Below, piece by piece: positions 16,404 through 24,944 of a DNA stretch of 64,000 nt. The DNA is from VXPQ01 sp965248175 (lineage in GTDB: Bacteria; Bacteroidota; Rhodothermia; Rhodothermales; VXPQ01). How positions within the stretch are numbered: position 1 is the stretch's first letter; every line of letters begins with the position of its first letter. The translations under genes and the position numbers were made by a program. The stretch is taken from assembly GCA_965248175.1 (NCBI GenBank), contig OZ252093.1:1674001-1738000 (forward strand), written 5' to 3'. The notes below the pieces were generated by a model. It worked only from the letters and a program-made list of their open reading frames with translations, did no database searches and was not told where the DNA came from.

Positions 16404-19193
16404 TTACCTACTCCGCCTCCCCCTCACCCCCTTCGCCACCAGCGGCTCCATCATCTTCTCGTACAACCCCAGCAAATATTCCACCCGCTCCCGCTCGCTG
16501 GCGAACCCGCCCCGGCGATAAAGCCGGTCCACGGCGCGGTCGAGGGCCTGGTGCGCCTTGCGGAGATTGGGCGGCATGAGGTCGGGATCGTAGAGATCGG
16601 CCAGAGAAGAGTCGGGATGGGCGGTGCGGGCATCAAGCACGGCTTGTGCGAGCGGCTCCAGTTTGGAAATGCTCGGGCTATTTGTATGGAATCCGGGCGG
16701 CATAGGAAAAGTATTGTACACGAGGCCACTGGAATAGCGGTAATCGCTTTTCAGTCGTCCGCCGATATATCTTAGCCACGCCATGTGCATGGCGGATGTC
16801 AGTATGGCAAATTGCCAATGCTCCGCATTCTGCAGGACCAGTAATTGATTGCTCGGAATGGTGGGAGGATGCAACCAGCCGATCGGGACGTACTGGCGGC
16901 GTTCCGAACTGACTTCGGGGATAACCAGAAATGCGGTTTCCGGAATGACGGAAACGTGATACTCGGTGGGACGCTTGGCGAGCGACTGGCCCAATCGGCC
17001 AGCTTCCTCGGCTCGATAACGCCTGACTGTATGGATTCTGTCCATGACATTCGGCAACGAGCGCAGGAGCGCTGGCGATTGACCGGATACGTGAAGAATC
17101 CAGCGCGCTCTGTTGTTGATGTATTCCGCGCCCCCGACAAATGGCCTCAGCAGGTCGGCTGCTTGCGGCTCCAGCGCAACGAAGTCCGCCTTTTCCTTTT
17201 CCTTGAAAATGTAGTGTCCGCCATCAACAGGCTTGGTCCCAACGCCGATCTTGGGAAGATGGCTGATGGATACACGTTGCCTTTTTATTACAAGATGCGG
17301 ATTCGTCAAATGGCCGGCGTCAATAAGGTACGGGCTAATGGCTGATACCCGGATATAGTGCGGGGCCTCTGTCAGCGTCTGGTATGTGAACAAACGTCGA
17401 TTACCGGATATGGATTTTCGGTCATGCAATCCGATAATCACCACATGCACATGCGCCATGCCCCGCGCATCCGAACCCCAGGCGAACGTGCGGTGGGCAA
17501 AGGCGATTTCCAGGTTGTAACGATCAAAAAGAGCAGGCCACAACTGGGCGACTTGCTCGCCTTGCGTAATCGAATTGGTGGCAACAAAGCCGATCCGTGC
17601 GCGCTTCCCGCGAAAATATTCGCCAGCTTTGAGAAACCATGCCGCGACATAATCCAACCGCGATCCTGACGCGCCAAGTCTTGCCATGAGCGCCTTGGCT
17701 TGCACTTGTTTTTCCCTGATGCGCATGACAAAGCCCCCGAACGGCGGATTGCCGAGCACATACGAACAGTCCTCCGGCGGCAGCACCTCACTCCAATCCA
17801 TCTCCAGCGCATCCCCGTGCGCGATGTGCGGCGACGTCTTAAGCGGGATGCGCACGTACGTCTCCCCGAATTCCAGGCTGAGACGGTTGTTCATGATGTG
17901 ATCCATCATCCACAGAGCCACCTCGGCGATGCGGGCCGGAAATTCTCCCAGCTCGATCCCGTAGAACTGATCGACATTCACCACCGAAAGCAGACTGGCC
18001 AGCACATCAATTTGCCTGCGGGGCCGGGTTTCTTTCAGTACCTCGATTTCCAGGGCGCGCAACTCTCTGTAGGCGATAATCAGGAAATTGCCGCAGCCGC
18101 AGGCGGGGTCGAGGAAGCGCAGTTCGCCGAGCCGTTGCTGGAAGGCGAGCAGTTCGGGAAGGCGGCGGCTGTCCCTTCGGGTCTTGAGTCGGGCGAACTC
18201 CGCCCGAAGATCGTCGAGAAAGAGCGGTTCGATGACCTTGAGAATGTTCTTCTCCGTGGTGTAGTGGGCGCCCTGCCTTCGCCGCTCGTCCTTGTCCATG
18301 ACGGACTGGAACAGGGAGCCGAAGATGGCGGGGGAGATGTTCGACCAGTCGAACCGGCAGGCGTCGAGCAAGCGCTCCCGCATGGAGGCGTCGAAGGAGG
18401 GGATGCGGAGCGGCCCGTCGAACAGGTCCCCGTTCACGTAGGGGAAGCGGCCGAGGTCCTCATCGAGATTGCCGGAGCGTTCGTCTTCCGGCGTATCGAG
18501 GACCTGGAAGAGTTGGGCGAGCCACCCGCCGAGGTCCGAACCGTCTTCCCGGGTGCGGTTCTCCAGCAGATCGAGGAAGATGTCCCGGGGTTCGAAGATG
18601 CCGGTGTCGTCCGCGAAGAGGCAGAAGACGATGCGGACAAGGAACTGCTCGAGATCGTGTCCCTTGTAGCCGGAGGCTTCGAGCGCGTCGTGGAGGTTGC
18701 CCACCCGTTCGGCGGCTTCGATGTTGACCGGGTCCTGATCCTTGAACGTGCGCTTCTGCACACCGAGGATGAAGCCGAACTTCTCCACATGGGCGGGCAG
18801 GTCTTCGAGCGCAAAGGATACGTGCTCGTCTTCGTCCAGATCGTAGAGTTCGAACGTCCGGAAATCGCTCAGCAGGATATAGCGCGGCAGGTCGGTATCC
18901 TTGAGGCCGGGGAAGTAGGAGAGGGCCTGCGTTTTGGCCTTCCCGAGGTCGCGCCCCGCACTTTTCTGCTCCACGAGCAGGACCCCCTTCCAGAAGAGGT
19001 CGATGAACCCGCGCTTGTCGCCCAGCAGCTTCACGGGTTCCTCGAACGCCGCCACCCGCCGCACGGACATGCCGAATACGTCGAAGAAGTCCCGGTAGAA
19101 AAGCTGCGTCTCGCCCTTTTCGTAGCCAGCGCCTTCCCACTTGCGGGCGAAGTCCGCCACGCGGGAGCGTATTTCATTCCAGGACAGGCGCAT
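16404..19193 (-). CDS. MmeI-like type IIL restriction-modification enzyme (nuclease plus N6-adenine methyltransferase in one chain)
   Basis: 929 residues, the normal length of MmeI-class enzymes. Order: N-terminal PD-(D/E)XK nuclease region (FIDLFWKGVLLVEQKSAG, with D and E-x-K), helical spacer (AHYTTEKNILKVIEPLFLDD), methyltransferase with SAM motif I FLDPACGCGNFL (~361) and catalytic NPPFGG (~481), target-recognition region (~620-850) and a C-terminal helical region (HPDSSLADLYDPDLMPPNLR). One protein both methylates and cuts, and the recognition region sets the site, which cannot be read from sequence. Start ATG 19193 follows MRLSWNEIR. The upstream DNA carries a 12-bp tandem repeat at 19311-19356. 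The first codons and leader are duplicated at 25831-25938. Confidence 0.9.
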   Translation of the reverse strand: MRLSWNEIRSRVADFARKWEGAGYEKGETQLFYRDFFDVFGMSVRRVAAFEEPVKLLGDKRGFIDLFWKGVLLVEQKSAGRDLGKAKTQALSYFPGLKDTDLPRYILLSDFRTFELYDLDEDEHVSFALEDLPAHVEKFGFILGVQKRTFKDQDPVNIEAAERVGNLHDALEASGYKGHDLEQFLVRIVFCLFADDTGIFEPRDIFLDLLENRTREDGSDLGGWLAQLFQVLDTPEDERSGNLDEDLGRFPYVNGDLFDGPLRIPSFDASMRERLLDACRFDWSNISPAIFGSLFQSVMDKDERRRQGAHYTTEKNILKVIEPLFLDDLRAEFARLKTRRDSRRLPELLAFQQRLGELRFLDPACGCGNFLIIAYRELRALEIEVLKETRPRRQIDVLASLLSVVNVDQFYGIELGEFPARIAEVALWMMDHIMNNRLSLEFGETYVRIPLKTSPHIAHGDALEMDWSEVLPPEDCSYVLGNPPFGGFVMRIREKQVQAKALMARLGASGSRLDYVAAWFLKAGEYFRGKRARIGFVATNSITQGEQVAQLWPALFDRYNLEIAFAHRTFAWGSDARGMAHVHVVIIGLHDRKSISGNRRLFTYQTLTEAPHYIRVSAISPYLIDAGHLTNPHLVIKRQRVSISHLPKIGVGTKPVDGGHYIFKEKEKADFVALEPQAADLLRPFVGGAEYINNRARWILHVSGQSPALLRSLPNVMDRIHTVRRYRAEEAGRLGQSLAKRPTEYHVSVIPETAFLVIPEVSSERRQYVPIGWLHPPTIPSNQLLVLQNAEHWQFAILTSAMHMAWLRYIGGRLKSDYRYSSGLVYNTFPMPPGFHTNSPSISKLEPLAQAVLDARTAHPDSSLADLYDPDLMPPNLRKAHQALDRAVDRLYRRGGFASERERVEYLLGLYEKMMEPLVAKGVRGRRSR

Positions 19194-19282
19194 GCGTTGG
19201 GGCTTGTGCTTGGGGTCTCATCGGGTTCGTTGACGCGAAACAAGGTCGCAATCTCGCGTCTTAATTGCTCTGGAATTTGTTG
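19168..19282. repeat. mmeI start-and-leader segment, duplicated at 25831-25938
   Basis: This covers codons 1-8 of mmeI and its upstream DNA. Long identical stretches (CGTATTTCATTCCAGGACAG; GTTGACGCGAAACAAGGTCG) recur at 25831-25938 with a few substitutions and a short gap. Confidence 0.85.
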
Positions 19283-19310
19283 AAGCGGGCCGGAGCGCCT
19301 CTGTTTATAG

Positions 19311-19356
19311 GCTAGTTTCTTGGCTAGTTTCTTGGCTAGTTTCTTGGGTAGTTTCT
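19311..19356. repeat. 12-bp tandem repeat upstream of mmeI
   Basis: GCTAGTTTCTTG occurs three times head to tail (19311, 19323, 19335), followed by a fourth, partial GGTAGTTTCT. It sits about 120-160 bp upstream of the mmeI start. It could be a binding array for a regulator or a slippage-prone promoter spacer. Confidence 0.75.
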
Positions 19357-19380
19357 ACGTTCTACACAGAGGTTTCGCTA

Positions 19381-19485
19381 TTATAAATGGTCGTCATCCA
19401 TAATCTCCCAGCGCCCCTTTCTGGTCGGCCCGACATGGCGAATGCGACCTGCTTTTCTGAGATTAGCAAAATCCGCTTGAACCAT
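19381..19485 (-). pseudogene. Winged-helix tail relic
   Basis: 34 codons from ATG 19485: MVQADFANLRKAGRIRHVGP followed by TRKGRWEIM and a stop. This looks like the last part of a winged-helix domain of the kind ending AlbA_2/RecG-like or Fic proteins (NLRKAGRIxHVGPTxxGxWE). No start region or body is present. It lies between fic and mmeI on the same strand. Confidence 0.4.
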
Positions 19486-19496
19486 GCAGGGTGATT

Positions 19497-20666
19497 TCAA
19501 TCGCAGAAACGATCTTCCCGATCCCCGGCATCCTTGGCCCGCCCGTCCTCTGCGAAAGGATCGTCATCCTCCCCGGGGAGGCGCAATCTCCGGCGGATTT
19601 CCGCCACCATGGGCGATGCGCTGTACGAGCGGCTCCGTCTGTTCCCCTCCGGGACAAGAAGTTTTGCGTCCACCAGCGCTTTCAGGTCGCGGCTGGCGAG
19701 GTTTTGGGACACGTCCGCGCTTACCCGGTAGGACGTATTGCGAAACCTGACTCCAAAAGCGGCCTGAAGGAGCGCCAGAACCGTCCGGTCGGGGAACCCG
19801 CAGGTTTCCACCAGCTCCGCAAGCTCTGCATGCACTCTTTCCATTTCCCGCGTACGGCGCAGGAGCGTTTGCGCCTGCCGGTAATGGGCGCGCAGGCAGA
19901 AGCGCACCCACGGTTTGGCGTTACGCTCCGGATGCCATCCGCCGCCGCCAACCTCCGCCAGTACATCGTGGTAGGCCCGTTGATTGTGGTCGATATACTC
20001 TTCAATGGAAGAGAACGCGGGCGCTATCATCCTGTCATTCGCCAGCATGGCGGTGTGTATGCATCGGGCGGTCCGTCCGTTGCCGTCCGTGAATGGATGC
20101 AGCATCACCAGGTTCAGGTGGGTCATGGCCGTGCGCAGCAAGACGGATTCGACCTGCCCGTCGTTCACGTAGTCCAGCAACTCGCGGACAAGAGGTTCCA
20201 ACCGGTCGCGGTCTACGCCCTCGTGCACCACGTCGCCGGTACTGGTATTTCGTACGCAAAGCCATCCGGGGCGGTACCGACCCGGGTTTGCCTCCCTATC
20301 CGACTGGCAGATAATGAAATGGACGGCCAGAAGCCCGTCCTCGGTGATCGCAAAAGACAGGCTCCGGCGGAGCTGGAGAATGTAGTCCGTCGCCTGGCGG
20401 TAGCCGACCACGGCCTGCCATGTGTCGCGATCCGTGTTCACCGGGTCTTCCCGGTCGATTGCGGCGATGGCGTCCTCTTCGGACACATTGACGCCTGCCA
20501 CGCTATTGGATGCGGCAAGAGCGCGCGCCCGGGTCATGCGGGTCAGCAAATCCGTCCAGCCGGGCAGTTCCGCAGTGACGTAGCGGCGCAGAGCAGCCCG
20601 TATCCGCGTTGTTGCGTGCTCTACCCGCTTTTCCGCATCATCCAGAGCAGAATACGTGAATAACAT
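19497..20666 (-). CDS. Fic family protein with altered inhibitory motif
   Basis: 389 residues. The Fic core HPFTDGNGRTAR (~190-201) is complete, so AMP or another nucleotide transfer to a hydroxyl is expected. The N-terminal regulatory helix that normally reads [S/T]xxxE[G/N] (often SNSIEGYN) reads SNSVAGVN here, with Ala57 in the place of the inhibitory Glu. A C-terminal winged-helix-like segment (~290-350, YRVSADVSQNLASRDLKALV) follows. The gene is preceded by a palindrome and direct repeats, and its last 47 bp are duplicated at 26000-26046. The usual role is protein modification, often in toxin-antitoxin or signalling settings; no antitoxin gene is adjacent. Confidence 0.92.
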   Translation of the reverse strand: MLFTYSALDDAEKRVEHATTRIRAALRRYVTAELPGWTDLLTRMTRARALAASNSVAGVNVSEEDAIAAIDREDPVNTDRDTWQAVVGYRQATDYILQLRRSLSFAITEDGLLAVHFIICQSDREANPGRYRPGWLCVRNTSTGDVVHEGVDRDRLEPLVRELLDYVNDGQVESVLLRTAMTHLNLVMLHPFTDGNGRTARCIHTAMLANDRMIAPAFSSIEEYIDHNQRAYHDVLAEVGGGGWHPERNAKPWVRFCLRAHYRQAQTLLRRTREMERVHAELAELVETCGFPDRTVLALLQAAFGVRFRNTSYRVSADVSQNLASRDLKALVDAKLLVPEGNRRSRSYSASPMVAEIRRRLRLPGEDDDPFAEDGRAKDAGDREDRFCD

Positions 20667-20696
20667 GATCGAAAGTCAGTTTGTAATTGATTTCAG

Positions 20697-20759
20697 ATCA
20701 TAATATAAATGATTTTATATCATAATATAACTGATTTCATGTCAGTTATTAACTGACAT
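20697..20759. promoter_or_regulatory. AT-rich operator-like region upstream of fic
   Basis: A 21-bp palindrome at 20739-20759 (arms ATGTCAGTTA and TAACTGACAT around a single T) and a direct repeat ATCATAATATAA at 20697-20708 and 20719-20730, 22 bp apart. The region contains the only plausible promoter for fic, which starts at 20666 on the minus strand. Confidence 0.6.
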
Positions 20760-20784
20760 GCGATGTGGATGCAAGCGACCGGCG

Positions 20785-20880
20785 GGCGGCTGCATTGGCG
20801 GCCATGGCGGGGAAATGATCGGATCCGCTGCCGCCCCCGCCGACCGAAAGAAAGACCTCTACTCCCTGCGCGGGCGGCTG
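20785..20880 (-). pseudogene. GH18 chitinase fragment
   Basis: The minus-strand frame reads QGVEVFLSVGGGGSGSDHFP then AMAANAAAR. It aligns with QGVEVFLSIGGGGSGSDNFP of the intact chitinase gene (DNA 26730-26828). Only about 32 codons remain. It ends 17 bp before the alcohol dehydrogenase stop, marking an old junction. Confidence 0.75.
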
Positions 20881-20897
20881 CAATTGCTTAATGCCTC

Positions 20898-22043
20898 TCA
20901 TATACAGGCCTCCAGCAGCTGTTTTACATTTTCGGCATTAAGTTCAATCGGGTTGCCGCCGCAGGAAGGGTCTGCAAGCGCGCCCTTAACCAGTTCATCC
21001 ATACGGTCGGTAACGACGCCCATTTCCGATAGCCTGTGCGGAATGGCCAGGCTGTCGTTAAAATCGCCGACGAAAGAACGGAAGCCAGCGAAGCCGCCCC
21101 CTATGCCGAGATAGGCAGCGGCCTGATCGAACCGGCCACGGATTGCGGGAGCGTTGAAGTCCAGTACCGCGGGCATGCAGACCGCGTTGGTGGTGCCGTG
21201 ATGGGTATTGAAAGTCGCGCCCACCGGATGGCTGAGAGCATGAATTGCGCCGAGGCCTTTTTGAAACGCGGTGGCGCCCATGGTGGCCGCGCTCATCATA
21301 TGGGCTCTCGCTTCCAGGTCGGAACCGTCCTGGTAGGCTCGCGGAAGATACTCCTTGACCAGGCGCATGCCCTCGAGCGCGATTCCCTGGGACAACGGGT
21401 GATAATGGGGGGAGGAGAATGCCTCGACGCAATGCGCGAACGCGTCGAGCCCGGTGCCGGCGGTAATGAATTTGGGCATGCCGACCGTCAGTTCCGGATC
21501 GCAGATGACCACAGAAGGCAGGACCTTCGGGTGAAAGATAATTTTTTTCACGTGCGTTTCGGAATTGATGATCACCGACGCCCTACCGACTTCCGAACCA
21601 GTACCAGCGGTTGTGGGAACCGCGACAATCGGCGCGATTACATCGGCATCGGCGCGCGTCCACCAGTCACCAATGTCTTCAAAATCCCATATTGGACGCG
21701 TCTGTCCTGCCATGAACGCCACCATCTTGCCCAAGTCGAGACTGGACCCCCCGCCAAAAGCGATGACGCCGTCGTTGCCGCCTGCCTTGTAGGCGGCGAT
21801 GCCGGCATCGAGGTTCTTTTCGTTCGGATTAGGATCGACTTCGCAAAACAAATCACGGCCCAGCCCTGCCGCTTCCAAAATGTCGAGCGTCCGGGCCGTG
21901 ATCGGAAGGTCGGCAAGCCCACTGTCCGTTACAAGAAGCGGTTTCTTAATGCCAGCTTGTGCGCAAGCTTCTGGCAATTCCTCGATACGACCCGCGCCGA
22001 ACCTGACTGCGGTGGGATAGGACCAGTTCCCGACGAGATTCAT
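20898..22043 (-). CDS. Iron-containing (group III) alcohol dehydrogenase
   Basis: 381 residues from ATG 22043 (MNLVGNWSYPTAVRFGAGRI). Longer in-frame starts run back into the aldehyde dehydrogenase gene and are rejected. NAD-binding GGGSSLDLGK, then PTTAGTGSEV. Metal ligands are in GLDAFAHCVEA (Asp, His), HALSHPVGATFNTHHG (two His). The ATGA overlap with the upstream aldehyde dehydrogenase gene means coupled translation. The pair would interconvert an alcohol, aldehyde and acid. It is the last gene of the GS-ALDH-ADH operon. Confidence 0.92.
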   Translation of the reverse strand: MNLVGNWSYPTAVRFGAGRIEELPEACAQAGIKKPLLVTDSGLADLPITARTLDILEAAGLGRDLFCEVDPNPNEKNLDAGIAAYKAGGNDGVIAFGGGSSLDLGKMVAFMAGQTRPIWDFEDIGDWWTRADADVIAPIVAVPTTAGTGSEVGRASVIINSETHVKKIIFHPKVLPSVVICDPELTVGMPKFITAGTGLDAFAHCVEAFSSPHYHPLSQGIALEGMRLVKEYLPRAYQDGSDLEARAHMMSAATMGATAFQKGLGAIHALSHPVGATFNTHHGTTNAVCMPAVLDFNAPAIRGRFDQAAAYLGIGGGFAGFRSFVGDFNDSLAIPHRLSEMGVVTDRMDELVKGALADPSCGGNPIELNAENVKQLLEACI

Positions 22044-23425
22044 GATGTTACTTTCTTCAAATGATATGATTTGGGTCGGGTGAGGTTGTGATAGCCGATA
22101 ACGGATAGGGCGCCGCCTCTGCCGGTGTTCTTGCAGCCAGTCCAGCAAAGTGCGGGGTCCAGATAATCCGCGCGGTTCATGAATACCGTGCCGGTTTCAA
22201 GCCGCGCGCCAATTGCTTCTGCGCGTGCCGGATCTTTGGTCCAAAGCGAAGCGGTGAGACCGAACTCGGAATCGTTCATCAATTTGATCGCCTCTTCGTC
22301 CGACGACACTTTCATGATGCCGACAACCGGCCCAAAACTCTCATCGCGCATCACGCGCATATCATGCGTAACACCGGTCAGAATTTGTGGAGATAGATAG
22401 GCGCCGCCGTCATCTTCGGCAAACGTTTCTATGTGTGCCTTGGCGCCCTGTTCGATTGCCTCGGAAATTTGTGTTCGCACCTCTTCGGCAAAACGTATAC
22501 TTGCCATTGGCCCAAGCGTGGTATTCTTATCCAGCGGGTTGCCAAGCTTATAGCCTTTGACAATCGTAACCGCTTTCTCGACAAACTCGTCAAACAGGCT
22601 TTCGTGCACATAGATGCGTTCTATGCCGCAACAACATTGACCGGAGTTGAACATGGCTCCGTCAATCAAAGATTCAGCTGCGGAATCCAGATCGACATCG
22701 TCCATCACATAGCCTGGGTCCTTCCCGCCCAGCTCAGTGCCTACGCCGGTGAACGTTCCGGCAGCTGCGATTTCCATAGTTCTGCCGCCGCCAACCGAAC
22801 CTGTGAAGTTGATAAAGTCAAAAGCGTTCTGCGAAATCAACTCCGCGGTCGTCTCATGATCCACAAACACGTTTTGAAAGATATCCGCCGGCATGCCTGC
22901 TTCGGTGAATGCCCGTACCATGCGCTCACCCACCAGCAGGGTTTGGGTTGCATGTTTCAGCATGACCGCATTGCCTGCAATTAGCGCCGGCGCTACGGAA
23001 TTGATTGCCGTCATGTATGGGTAGTTCCATGGGGCAACCACGAACACCAGGCCTTGCGGTTCTCGTTTTATTACCCTCCGGAAGGTGTTACTGTCCTCTA
23101 TTTCGATGGGTTGCAAAGCCTCTTCGGCAATATCCGCCATGTAGCTGGCGCGTTCGTTGAAGCCGCCGAACTCGCCGCCATAGCGCACCGGACGGCCCAT
23201 CATGTGGGCAAGTTCGATCACAACTTCATCACCCATATTGCCGATGCCGGCCACCCCCGCCATCACAAGTTCCTTGCGTTGCGACAGTGGACGCTGTCTC
23301 CAGTCAATCTGCGCTTCTCTGGCTCTGATGGCTGCCGCGCTGGCCTCCTTAAGCGTCATGCAGCTACGTTCTGCATACACAGAGCCGTCGATAGGGGACA
23401 CACAGGTAAGTGTCCTGGTCATCAC
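22040..23425 (-). CDS. NAD(P)-dependent aldehyde dehydrogenase
   Basis: 461 residues. Family landmarks: VVAPWNYPYMTAINSVAPAL, FTGSVGGGRTMEIAA, catalytic Glu in ELGGKDPGYV, catalytic Cys in FNSGQCCCGIERIYV and ESFGPVVGIMKV near the end. It oxidises an aldehyde to an acid in the cytoplasm. The gene lies 58 bp after the glutamine-synthetase-like gene and overlaps the alcohol dehydrogenase by ATGA. By analogy with the Puu and Ipu pathways its substrate could be a gamma-glutamylated amino-aldehyde; that is inference. ATG 23422 is an alternative start one codon in. Confidence 0.92.
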   Translation of the reverse strand: MMTRTLTCVSPIDGSVYAERSCMTLKEASAAAIRAREAQIDWRQRPLSQRKELVMAGVAGIGNMGDEVVIELAHMMGRPVRYGGEFGGFNERASYMADIAEEALQPIEIEDSNTFRRVIKREPQGLVFVVAPWNYPYMTAINSVAPALIAGNAVMLKHATQTLLVGERMVRAFTEAGMPADIFQNVFVDHETTAELISQNAFDFINFTGSVGGGRTMEIAAAGTFTGVGTELGGKDPGYVMDDVDLDSAAESLIDGAMFNSGQCCCGIERIYVHESLFDEFVEKAVTIVKGYKLGNPLDKNTTLGPMASIRFAEEVRTQISEAIEQGAKAHIETFAEDDGGAYLSPQILTGVTHDMRVMRDESFGPVVGIMKVSSDEEAIKLMNDSEFGLTASLWTKDPARAEAIGARLETGTVFMNRADYLDPALCWTGCKNTGRGGALSVIGYHNLTRPKSYHLKKVTS

Positions 23426-23483
23426 AATCCTCTTGTCCTGGCAAATGAATGCTGGAGGGATTTACCGTTTGTTAATCCCGGTC

Positions 23484-24854
23484 TCACGACCGCTCAAACC
23501 CGCGTGCGATCTCATAATCGGTCACGACACGGTCGAACTCTTCCAACTCCCACCCGGCTGCTCGGCAGTAGTGATCAATCACTTCATCGCCGAATGCCTC
23601 ACGCAGCATTGCAGATCCCTCGAGCGCTTCGCGGGCGTCGCGAAGGTTCTGCGGAATCATTCCGCTGCTACCTCCGTAAGCATCGCCTTTGGCGGGCGGA
23701 ACAAGCTCAAGCGCCTCCTCGATCCCCTTGACGCCGGCCGCGATTTGAGCGGCAAGGGCCAGATAAGGATTGATGTCCGAACCGCCGATGCGGCATTCAA
23801 CCCGCACCGCCTCGGTTCCGTCACCGCATAAACGGAAACCGGCGGTACGGTTGTCGACAGACCAGATTATCCGTGTCGGGGCAAACGTTCCTTTTTGAAA
23901 CCGTTTGTAGCTGTTGACATAGGGCGCGAGAAAATAGGTGGAATCGACGGCGTATTTCAACAGCCCGGCCAGATAGTTGCGCATGAGTGCGGACATGCCC
24001 AATTCGTCGTTCGCATCGAAAAATGCTGATTTACCGTCTTTCCAAATCGATTGGTGGACGTGCGATGAGGAGCCGACCTTGTTGCGATGCCATTTTGACA
24101 AAAACGTCGCCGCCCGCCCTTTTTGCCAGGCGATTTCCTTGACCGCATGCTTGGCGATGGTGTGATGGTCTGCTGTTTCCAGAGCCGGAGCATACTTGAT
24201 GTTGAGTTCTTCCTGACCGGTCTCTGCCTCACCCTTGGAATTCTCCACCGGTACGCCGGCCGCGACCAGATAATTGCGCACCGGGCGCATGATATCCTCT
24301 TCCTTGGTGGTTTGCAGGATATGGTAGTCCTGATTGTAGCCCGAAATCGGCTCCAGGCTGCAGAATCCCTCCTTGCGTATCTCATCGAAACTCTTCTCAA
24401 ACAAAAAGAATTCGAGCTCGGTCGCCATCATCGCCGTCAACCCCATCGCTTCGAGCCGGGCCACCTGCTTTTTCAATACCGCCCTTGGCGAATGGGCGAC
24501 TTCTTCATGGGTGTGATGATCGAGAATGTCACACAACACCATGGCCGTCCCCTCAAGCCAGGGTACGGGCCGCAACGTGTTCAAATCTGGTTTCATGACA
24601 TAGTCGCCATAGCCGCTTTGCCAACTCGTCGAGGCGTAGCCGTCCGGCGTGGCCATCTCCAAGTCGGTTGCCAGCAGATAGTCGCAGCAATGCGTTTCTT
24701 CCCAGGCACTATCAACGAAGTGTCGGGCGACAAAGCGTTTACCCATCAGCCGGCCCTGCATGTCGACGAGACACGCAAGGACCGTATCTACCGATCCATC
24801 GGACACGGCCGCTTTCAATTCCTCAAAGGTCAATACTTCAGACATCGGCGTCAC
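23484..24854 (-). CDS. Glutamine-synthetase family ligase (PuuA/IpuC-like gamma-glutamylamide synthetase candidate)
   Basis: 456 residues, GS beta-grasp N-domain plus catalytic domain. Landmarks: ATELEFFLFE, VGSSSHVHQSIWKDGKS, NSYKRFQKGTFAPTRIIWSV, VECRIGGSDINPYLALAAQI. Relative to housekeeping GlnA it lacks the C-terminal adenylylation region, and it resembles gamma-glutamylpolyamine or gamma-glutamylanilide synthetases. Coupling to an aldehyde dehydrogenase, an Fe-alcohol dehydrogenase and a phosphatase-fold enzyme points to catabolism of an amine or amino alcohol by gamma-glutamylation. Start ATG 24854, or ATG 24845. Confidence 0.85.
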   Translation of the reverse strand: MTPMSEVLTFEELKAAVSDGSVDTVLACLVDMQGRLMGKRFVARHFVDSAWEETHCCDYLLATDLEMATPDGYASTSWQSGYGDYVMKPDLNTLRPVPWLEGTAMVLCDILDHHTHEEVAHSPRAVLKKQVARLEAMGLTAMMATELEFFLFEKSFDEIRKEGFCSLEPISGYNQDYHILQTTKEEDIMRPVRNYLVAAGVPVENSKGEAETGQEELNIKYAPALETADHHTIAKHAVKEIAWQKGRAATFLSKWHRNKVGSSSHVHQSIWKDGKSAFFDANDELGMSALMRNYLAGLLKYAVDSTYFLAPYVNSYKRFQKGTFAPTRIIWSVDNRTAGFRLCGDGTEAVRVECRIGGSDINPYLALAAQIAAGVKGIEEALELVPPAKGDAYGGSSGMIPQNLRDAREALEGSAMLREAFGDEVIDHYCRAAGWELEEFDRVVTDYEIARGFERS

Positions 24855-24944
24855 CCCCTGATTGGTGGTACTCGGACTGGTTCATCACAAACCAACCGGC
24901 AAGTTTTGTGATTTTGGTTGATAGTCAGCCAGAACAGCCATCAT

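Noticed and set aside
17700..19283. Long plus-strand open frame (527 codons) opposite the MmeI-like gene
   Set aside because: It is the GC-driven antisense shadow of the methyltransferase gene and has no recognisable domain or signal.
19311..19356. CRISPR array
   Set aside because: The repeats are 12 bp, adjacent and without spacers; no cas genes are in the window.
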